Shown here piece by piece: positions 58,408-64,000 of a stretch of 64,000 nucleotides of DNA. Position 1 is the stretch's first letter. Each line of letters opens with the position of its first letter. The stretch is from positions 1 to 64,000 of the forward strand of contig DATLVI010000010.1 in the NCBI GenBank assembly GCA_035577545.1, read 5' to 3'. This stretch comes from Verrucomicrobiia bacterium. Lineage in GTDB: Bacteria; Verrucomicrobiota; Verrucomicrobiia; Palsa-1439. The position numbers and the translations under genes were made by a program. A model generated the notes under the pieces. The model made no database searches, was not told the origin of the DNA, and saw only the letters and a list, made by a program, of their open reading frames with translations.

Positions 58408-59475
58408 CTAGGATCGCATTCGTTTCTTCGCTAAATGGTCGTCTTTGACTCTCTCGTAAGCACGGATCCATTGCGTGAATGCCGTGCTAGTATAGTACTC
58501 AATCCAAGCCGTCAGGTCTTCGCGTTCAGACAGCCAGTTCACTTGACCGGAGTACAACGCCTCATAGTACTTCCGTCGCGTTTCCACGACCACATTATCA
58601 ACAGGATAAAACCGCGCGAAGTGATAACCGGACTTCTCTAGCAGGTACGTGGACAGCAACCTTGCCGTTCTACCATTGCCATCCGCAAATGGATGAATTG
58701 CAAGAAAGTCCAGAATATACTCTGCAGTCAGAAGAAATGTTGAATACTCAGCATGTTTTCGCGCGAGTTTCCACTTCTCTGCATACCTCTCCGTAATTCT
58801 GCGCAAGAAGACCTCGGTCTTTTCAGGCGGAAGCGTCTCAACGTGATACCCTGCTCCCTCTATAAAAATATGCCCCGTTTTAATTCGTCCAGCCGTCTCC
58901 CCCTTTGTGCTTTCAAACATCCGCTTATGCAACTCAAGCAAGAACTCATACGTGAGAACGCGGAGCGGTTTCAAGCTCAGCGCCCACATGTATGCTTCGT
59001 ATATTGAACGGATAGCCGCAATTCGACCCCGAAGCTCTTCGTCCGCCTCGCCCCCTTCGTGTTCGCTTTCAGGAGTCTCGAGCAGCACTAGCTTATCCGC
59101 ATGGACCGATTCGCCTTCTATTTCGCTGCTCGCATTCACACTCTGGGCGATCATCCAGTTGATCCCCTTTTCCTGCTTCCACACACTTAGGTCTTCAGAT
59201 GTGAATTCGCTGACATCAAATCGCGCTCTCGCAAGTCGTTCCAGTTTTCCCAGAACCCACGGGGACAAATTGTACCGCAGGCCCGTTCGCTTGGGCTCCG
59301 GCGAATCCGGGTTAATCAAGTTACTGTACGCTCGTGTACCTCCACCGCAAACATCAATCCCCGTCCTCGCCGTAACCGCCATGCCCGCTGGCTTTTCGAG
59401 GTCCAGTTCTTTCCCAGAACCCAGAATCGAAGTGTGCGCGGTTCCAATTCCCGCTTTCTTAGATTTGCTTTTCAT
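58408..59475 (-). CDS. Fic-domain protein (class II, autoinhibited type)
   Basis: A 355-residue protein with a Fic domain that typically AMPylates a protein hydroxyl. The catalytic motif is HPFADGNGRTARLL (HPFxxGNGRxxR, with the essential His). Upstream, at about residue 114, SSEIEG matches the (S/T)xxxE(G/N) inhibitory helix of class II Fic proteins, whose Glu blocks ATP; autoinhibition is therefore expected. A Fic_N-type region (FTSEDLSVWKQEKG-like) precedes it. It lies in the lower-GC islet; no antitoxin-like partner gene is adjacent. Confidence 0.9.
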   Translation of the reverse strand: MKSKSKKAGIGTAHTSILGSGKELDLEKPAGMAVTARTGIDVCGGGTRAYSNLINPDSPEPKRTGLRYNLSPWVLGKLERLARARFDVSEFTSEDLSVWKQEKGINWMIAQSVNASSEIEGESVHADKLVLLETPESEHEGGEADEELRGRIAAIRSIYEAYMWALSLKPLRVLTYEFLLELHKRMFESTKGETAGRIKTGHIFIEGAGYHVETLPPEKTEVFLRRITERYAEKWKLARKHAEYSTFLLTAEYILDFLAIHPFADGNGRTARLLSTYLLEKSGYHFARFYPVDNVVVETRRKYYEALYSGQVNWLSEREDLTAWIEYYTSTAFTQWIRAYERVKDDHLAKKRMRS

Positions 59476-59746
59476 AGTTTCTACAGCACAACACTACAGT
59501 TTTCCAGCGCAACTGACAAGGCTCTGACGCAGTTTGCACTTGTACTCGTACTCCACAACAAAAAAGCGCCAAAGGAACACTCGGACGGCTGCCGCCCCAG
59601 TTTCCCTCTCGACTCCATTCCCCACCTGATACGAGGGCACAGATGGATCGTCCTGGGCTACACGCGCTGGACTCCGCCACTCTCGGTAACCCGCGACGCT
59701 TCGCCCGCAGCATTAGGCCCAGTCGACCATCTGCGCTCGGGGTGTA
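59476..59746. other. 271-bp gap without a supported gene
   Basis: Nothing convincing on either strand. It holds the leader of the Fic gene and possible 3' sequence of the protease gene. Confidence 0.35.
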
Positions 59747-60592
59747 TCACCAGCACAAATCAACGACAACGTCCATTGGCTCAGCTACTGAATATCCTGA
59801 ATTCTGGATGTAGATGTTGGTGTAACCGTGCTTGGTGTTCTTCCATTCGTCAACAAAGGGAACGAACTGCGTAACAACTCCTACAACTTTGAATTCTGAC
59901 CCTCCGAACCCTATAGGATTCACGACCATAACCGGACCTCCACTGTTTCCATAGTACACCGGGCAGTCCAAAATCAGGGTGTGGGCTTGAAAATTCCTTC
60001 CAGCTACAATCCCGCGCCTCAAAAGCGGCTTTTCGTATTCGATTTGTGGCACCTGCTGCATGCCGATGCTGCTGGGATATCCGAAAATATACACTTCGTT
60101 TCCGATCGGTACGTCCTTAAGGCGTGTGACAGTCTCCGGCGCCACCTCGAGCTCGCCCCCCGGCGGTGTATCGATTCTTCTAAAATACTTGTTCTGCGTT
60201 ACAAGCACCATCTGGCCGCTTGCGTTGGTTACAACCGTACCGATTTTACAGATGGCGATATCGTGCGTAGGATGCAGCCGCACTAGTTGGTCAGCCTGAA
60301 GTGCAGCCAAGTTTACGATGTTGTGATACCGATTGGTGCTTTCCAACCCACCCTTGCTGTAGCCGAATACATGAAACTCATCACCATAGAATTTCTTCCC
60401 ATCGTAAATTACATGCTTTGCGGTGACGATGTAGGCGGAATTACTGCCGTCGCGAAAATAAAACCCAGAACCTTCTTGCCCACCGTCGAATTGAAGCAGG
60501 AGAGGCATAACTAAATTTCCGGCCGGCATCATTTCAGCACCATCAACTTGAACCGCTGCCAAGAAGCTGAGTATTAGGAGTGTGTGTTTCAT
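59747..60592 (-). CDS. exported trypsin-like serine protease
   Basis: A 281-residue chymotrypsin-fold protease. ATG 60592 starts a signal peptide (MKHTLLILSFLAAVQVDGA). The triad is His60 (VTAKHVIY), Asp111 (HDIAICKI) and Ser217 (GNSGGPVM). The fold is more like the HtrA/DegP protease core than digestive trypsins, but there is no PDZ domain. Substrate unknown. Part of the lower-GC islet; upstream 60593-61040 shows no strong gene. Confidence 0.85.
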   Translation of the reverse strand: MKHTLLILSFLAAVQVDGAEMMPAGNLVMPLLLQFDGGQEGSGFYFRDGSNSAYIVTAKHVIYDGKKFYGDEFHVFGYSKGGLESTNRYHNIVNLAALQADQLVRLHPTHDIAICKIGTVVTNASGQMVLVTQNKYFRRIDTPPGGELEVAPETVTRLKDVPIGNEVYIFGYPSSIGMQQVPQIEYEKPLLRRGIVAGRNFQAHTLILDCPVYYGNSGGPVMVVNPIGFGGSEFKVVGVVTQFVPFVDEWKNTKHGYTNIYIQNSGYSVAEPMDVVVDLCW

Positions 60593-61040
60593 ACCTGTAC
60601 AGACTTCATAACGCGCAAACTCATTAAACCTTAGAAGAAACCACGAGGAAAGCACAAAACGGATTCCACCCCCACCTAGAATTGTGGACCTCGACAGCCC
60701 ACACCCTCAGCAGGGGTTCCCCAAGTGGTTCTCCGGCAACCAAACTTCGACACCATCGGCTCCGTCCACCCACAATGCGTAATTCCTCAGCGCCTGTTGG
60801 AGGATGCCGTAGCTTTTTCGCCGGCTGATTCCCACGACTCCTGCACGAATGCGGCGATATTCGTCCCCGAGCCAACTTCGCACGTGAATGTCTTTAACCC
60901 GGCACCAATTCACGAGGTCAGCGTTTCACGGTTTACAGATGCCTGCGGCAGTTGCTCACCGCGATTGATGGCACTCGCCTTGCCGTGGAACGCGTGGCAT
61001 ACTGACGGCGGAAACCCAACCAGCGAAAGGATGGTACATC
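60593..61040. other. 448-bp gap with a doubtful reverse-strand open frame
   Basis: A reverse frame at 60707-60913 would encode 68 residues (including DIHVRSWLGDEYRR and NYALWVDGADGVEVW). It lacks a good ribosome site and family resemblance, so I do not list it as a gene. The promoter for the GYD gene should be near the 3' end of this gap, where GAAAGG precedes ATG 61041. Confidence 0.35.
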
Positions 61041-61334
61041 ATGGCCAACTACATCGCATTGCTCCAGTTGACTGATCAGGGCATTCGCAACGTCAAGGAA
61101 ACCACCAAGCGCGCGGCAAGCATGACCGAAATGGCGTCGAGAATGGGCGTGAAAATCACGGACATCTTTTGGACGCTAGGTCCGTACGACGGCGTAATCG
61201 TCGCCGAGGCACCCGACGACGAGACCATGACCGCATTCACGCTCAAGAGCGCCTCGTTCGGGAACGTGAAGACGCTGACCCTGCGCGCCTTTCGGGCCAA
61301 CGAGATGGATGGGATCCTGAGCAAGGTCAAGTAG
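61041..61334 (+). CDS. GYD-domain protein
   Basis: A 97-residue single-domain protein (MANYIALLQLTDQGIRNVKE). Its core contains LGPYDGVIVAEAPDDET, the pattern for which the family is named, and a ferredoxin-like alternation of strands and helices. GYD proteins of this size are frequent in environmental bacteria but have no established function. A GAAAGG ribosome site lies at 61025-61030. It converges on the korB gene. Confidence 0.82.
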   Translation: MANYIALLQLTDQGIRNVKETTKRAASMTEMASRMGVKITDIFWTLGPYDGVIVAEAPDDETMTAFTLKSASFGNVKTLTLRAFRANEMDGILSKVK

Positions 61335-61361
61335 CGCTGCTCTTGTTCATCGCCGGCGGGC

Positions 61362-62303
61362 TTACATCAACTCTTCGATCAACGCCTTGGCGATCTTGGG
61401 ATCAACACCGAGGGGGCGGTGGGCCAACGGGCCGCCTTCGGCGAGTACCGGTTCGAGTTGGTCGAGTGCCGGAACCCCGTCCTGTTTCCAGAACAAGCCG
61501 ACAGGGATTTCGTCACCCCACTGGCAGGCCCGCTCCATGGCGGCGTGGAAATCGGCTGGGTCGTGGCCCAGTTCTTCGAGCGCTTTCACGCGCGGTCGGA
61601 ACCATTGGTAGGTGTTGTCTTTGTTGTACGTCACGCACGGGCTGAAAACGTCAATGAGGGCGAAGCCGCGGTGCTGGATTCCGCCCTTGATGAGTTCGAC
61701 GAGCTGTTTTTGCTGGCCGCTGAAGCCGCGGGCGACGTAGGTCGCCCCGCCGGCAATAGCCAGCGCGAGCGGGTTGATCGGGCGTTCCACATTACCGAAC
61801 GGCGTGCTCTTGGTTTTCATGCCGGACACGCTGGTTGGCGAACACTGGCCGGTGGTCAGCCCGTAAATCTGGTTGTTCATCACGAGGTAGGTCAGGTCGT
61901 AGTTGCGGCGCATGCAATGCACGAAGTGATTGCCGCCGATGCCGTACCCGTCGCCATCACCGCCGGTGGCGATGACCTTCAAGCTGTGGTTGCCCAATTG
62001 AACGCCGCTGGCAACGGCCACCGCGCGCCCGTGAAGCGTGTGCATGCCGTAGGTGTTGATGAAGCCAGGCAGGTTTGACGAGCAGCCGATACCGCTGATG
62101 ACGATGACTTCGTGCGGGTGGAGGCCCAGTTCGGCCAGCGCCAACTCCAAGGAGGCGAGCACGCTGAAGTCGCCGCAACCAGGACACCAATCCGGGTCGA
62201 TCTTTCCCTTAAAATCCTTCGCGGTGGGTCGTGCGCCCGGCGATTTGATATCAGGAGTCGCGGTCGCGGGCACTGGTGTCGAGGCATGTGTTTCGGCTGG
62301 CAT
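61362..62303 (-). CDS. korB: 2-oxoacid:ferredoxin oxidoreductase, beta subunit (KorB-like)
   Basis: The beta subunit binds thiamine diphosphate and [4Fe-4S] and, with KorA, oxidises a 2-oxoacid (often 2-oxoglutarate) to acyl-CoA using ferredoxin. ATG 62303 with AAGGAGA is preferred to a longer in-frame start. The 313-residue protein has CPGCGD near residue 40, GIGCSSNLPGF, the ThDP/Mg motif GDGDGYGIGGNHF and MNNQIYGLTTGQ. It starts 11 nt after korA ends, so korA-korB is an operon. Pyruvate versus 2-oxoglutarate specificity is not settled. Confidence 0.88.
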   Translation of the reverse strand: MPAETHASTPVPATATPDIKSPGARPTAKDFKGKIDPDWCPGCGDFSVLASLELALAELGLHPHEVIVISGIGCSSNLPGFINTYGMHTLHGRAVAVASGVQLGNHSLKVIATGGDGDGYGIGGNHFVHCMRRNYDLTYLVMNNQIYGLTTGQCSPTSVSGMKTKSTPFGNVERPINPLALAIAGGATYVARGFSGQQKQLVELIKGGIQHRGFALIDVFSPCVTYNKDNTYQWFRPRVKALEELGHDPADFHAAMERACQWGDEIPVGLFWKQDGVPALDQLEPVLAEGGPLAHRPLGVDPKIAKALIEELM

Positions 62304-62314
62304 GGTTGGTCTCC

Positions 62315-64000
62315 TTACACAATGTATTCGTGGACGGGCACGTACACCTTGGTGGTGCGCGCCAGGATTTGTTTCACTCCATTGACGATGTGATGCGGCA
62401 TGAACGGCTCGCCGTCGTATTTGCGGATGTGGCCGGTCGGGACGAAGCTGGTTTCGGAACGGAGGTAGCGCGCGAATTGTCCGCTGTAGTTGTTCTCCAC
62501 GATAATGGTCGTCTCGCATTTCGCCAGGACTGACAGGATCTCGTCCGCGTGCAGCGGTACGAGCCATTTGACCTGCAGGTTGTTGGCCACGATGCCTTCT
62601 TCGCCGGCGAGTTTCTCGCACGCTTCACGAATGACGCCCTGGGTTGAGCCCCAACCGATGAGCGTAACCGGCGCGCTGGTGGGGCCGAACAGTTTCGGTG
62701 GCTTGATGAGCTGTAGCACGCCGTCCATCTTGCGCATCCGTTTTTCGTGCATCGCCTGCCGCTTGTGCGGGTGCGTGAACTCGTCGCTGATGAGCACGCC
62801 GTCTTCCATGTGTTCGTCGGTGGCGACGACATGGACGTGACCGGGCGTGCCGGGCAGGGCGCGTGGCGAGACGCCGCTTTCGGTGATCTTGAACCGCTTG
62901 TAACCACCTTCCGGCGGTGGAGTCTCCCCATTGCCGTTGCCGTGCCAGCCGATGATTTCGCCGCGGTCAATCGGTGGACTGAAATTGAATTCGCTCGGCT
63001 CAATGCTCGAACGGCCTTCGGAGAGCAACAAATCGGTCAGTACGATGCCGGGGCACTGGAATTTCTCAACGAGGTTGAACAATTCAGTGACCGTGTTAAA
63101 GCAGTCGGGGATGCTCGTCGGGGCGACGATGACGCGCGGGTAATCACCCTGGCCCGCGCCCAGGACTTGCCAGAGGTCGCCCTGCTCGGTCTTGGTCGGA
63201 ACGCCCGTCGCCGGGCCGGCGCGCTGGACATCGATGCAAACCACAGGAATTTCCATCATCGCCGCCGCGCCGAGCGCCTCCGTCATCAGCGCGAAGCCAC
63301 CCCCCGAGGTGGCGCACATCGCCCGGCAGCCGGTATGCGCCGCGCCGATGGCCATGTTAATCACGCCGATCTCGTCTTCGACCTGCCGCACCATGATGCC
63401 GAGTTTGCGCGCGTTGCGAGCCATCCAGTGCAGCACGCCTGTGGCCGGACTCATCGGGTAGGCGCAGTAGAATTTCACGCCGGCGGCGGCCCCGCCCATG
63501 GCCAGCACCTGGTTGCCTTCGACGAACGCGTAGCGCTTGCCGGTGTCCGGCAGGGGATTGGCGAAAGGTTTGAAGTGTTCTGCGGCGTAATCGTAGCCGG
63601 CGCGGGCCACCCCGACATTTTCGGCGATGATCGCCTCGCCCTTCTTGGCGAATTGTCGCGCGAGGATATCTGCGAGCAACTGGAAATCGATGCCCAGCAT
63701 TTGGAGTAGTGCTCCAAGCGCGATGGTGTTTTGCGCACTCGGGATTTTGCTCGTCCCGGCCAGCTCACGAACGGGCAACGGACACATCTGCACCCCTTCG
63801 TTGGGTGAGCCCGGCTTGACCTTCTCACCGTCATACAGGCAAACGCCGCCCGCGCGCAGGTGATTCAGATGGCGGTTCATCGTGTCCTGGTTCAGGGGGA
63901 TTAGCGCGTCAATCTTGTCACCCATGCTGCCGACCCGGTCGACGCTCGCGCGCAGGATCAGGAAAATATGTCCGCCGCGAATGATGGACTGGTAGGCGTT
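62315..64000 (-). CDS. korA: 2-oxoacid:ferredoxin oxidoreductase, alpha subunit (KorA-like), partial
   Basis: The alpha subunit, with an N-terminal gamma-type domain fused in. The reading frame stays open to the window end at 64000; the first visible residues (NAYQSIIRGGHIFLILR) fit the gamma domain, so the true start lies outside. ATG 63925 (MGDKIDALIPLN) is internal. Later motifs include the pyruvate/2-oxoacid dehydrogenase-type alpha core (GGAAAGVKFYCAYPMSPATG, EDEIGVINMAIGAAHTGCRAMCATSGGG) and the C-terminal LVPLHADEILSVLAK...ENNYSGQFARYLR. It partners with korB just downstream. Confidence 0.9.
   Translation of the reverse strand, partial: NAYQSIIRGGHIFLILRASVDRVGSMGDKIDALIPLNQDTMNRHLNHLRAGGVCLYDGEKVKPGSPNEGVQMCPLPVRELAGTSKIPSAQNTIALGALLQMLGIDFQLLADILARQFAKKGEAIIAENVGVARAGYDYAAEHFKPFANPLPDTGKRYAFVEGNQVLAMGGAAAGVKFYCAYPMSPATGVLHWMARNARKLGIMVRQVEDEIGVINMAIGAAHTGCRAMCATSGGGFALMTEALGAAAMMEIPVVCIDVQRAGPATGVPTKTEQGDLWQVLGAGQGDYPRVIVAPTSIPDCFNTVTELFNLVEKFQCPGIVLTDLLLSEGRSSIEPSEFNFSPPIDRGEIIGWHGNGNGETPPPEGGYKRFKITESGVSPRALPGTPGHVHVVATDEHMEDGVLISDEFTHPHKRQAMHEKRMRKMDGVLQLIKPPKLFGPTSAPVTLIGWGSTQGVIREACEKLAGEEGIVANNLQVKWLVPLHADEILSVLAKCETTIIVENNYSGQFARYLRSETSFVPTGHIRKYDGEPFMPHHIVNGVKQILARTTKVYVPVHEYIV

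Noticed and set aside
60707-60913. 68-codon reverse frame upstream of the protease region
   Set aside because: No ribosome site, no recognised family; kept only as a note in the gap entry.
1-64000. CRISPR array, tRNA, rRNA, riboswitch, insertion sequence or prophage
   Set aside because: No regularly spaced repeats, cloverleaf, transposase, integrase or phage genes were seen; the repeats found are palindromic and irregular.

Overview
The window looks like a chromosomal segment of a GC-rich, Gram-negative, environmental bacterium. It carries an LPS-sugar gene (kdsB), an outer-membrane secretin, three PEP-CTERM surface proteins, two very large TPR-glycosyltransferase proteins, verrucomicrobial-style pseudopilins ([11 protein letters not shown]) and repetitive intergenic palindromes. 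Together these suggest the PVC group, most likely Verrucomicrobiota. This is inference from gene style; there is no rRNA or tRNA in the window to confirm it.

Layout. 1-1.4 kb: reverse-strand kdsB (partial), DNA glycosylase tag and a cupin. 1.5-13.9 kb: a forward run of parB, a Ste24-type and an M28 peptidase, a three-domain cNMP/ParA-like/patatin protein, a PaaK-type CoA ligase, a dienelactone hydrolase, a thiolase, one PEP-CTERM protein, a fadJ-type bifunctional enzyme and yqgE, then tadA in reverse. The ligase, thiolase and fadJ-type genes form an acyl-CoA degradation set. 14.4-21.3 kb: a surface glycosylation-type operon (TMTC-like TPR glycosyltransferase, STT3-like enzyme, DPM1-like GT2, methyltransferase), followed by ygfZ and an exported cyclophilin. 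21.4-28.9 kb: two PEP-CTERM cassettes flanking a reverse operon of three more multi-membrane proteins, two of them GT-C glycosyltransferases.

29-45.8 kb: a 5'-nucleotidase-like exported enzyme and an exported OB-fold protein, then a type IV pilus/type II secretion-like locus: pilC/gspF, an NtrC-type regulator, two tandem major pseudopilins, pilM, pilN, pilO, a PilP-like protein, a secretin, three minor prepilins and a second NtrC-type regulator. Five intergenic gaps of this locus hold sigma-54 -24/-12 type sequences sharing TGGC-N8-TGCT (four exact matches, one weaker). This makes a coherent RpoN-controlled pilus regulon the strongest systems-level observation here. The motor ATPases and the prepilin peptidase are not in the window. 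A CCA-adding-type enzyme follows.

46-57 kb: a large exported protein with an ABAB repeat architecture, a U32 peptidase-family protein, a YbhN-type membrane protein, a sugar-phosphate-isomerase-like protein, rpsU (short, TTG start) and a Tat-exported vanadium haloperoxidase-like enzyme. Two ~320 bp copies of a dispersed repeat lie here in inverted orientation, about 5.2 kb apart, with a cluster of short GC-rich palindromes ending in CTACA. 57.5-61 kb: a lower-GC accessory islet (unknown membrane protein, Fic protein, exported serine protease). 61-64 kb: a GYD-domain protein and reverse-strand korB-korA, the latter cut by the window end.

No CRISPR array, insertion sequence, prophage, tRNA or rRNA was seen.
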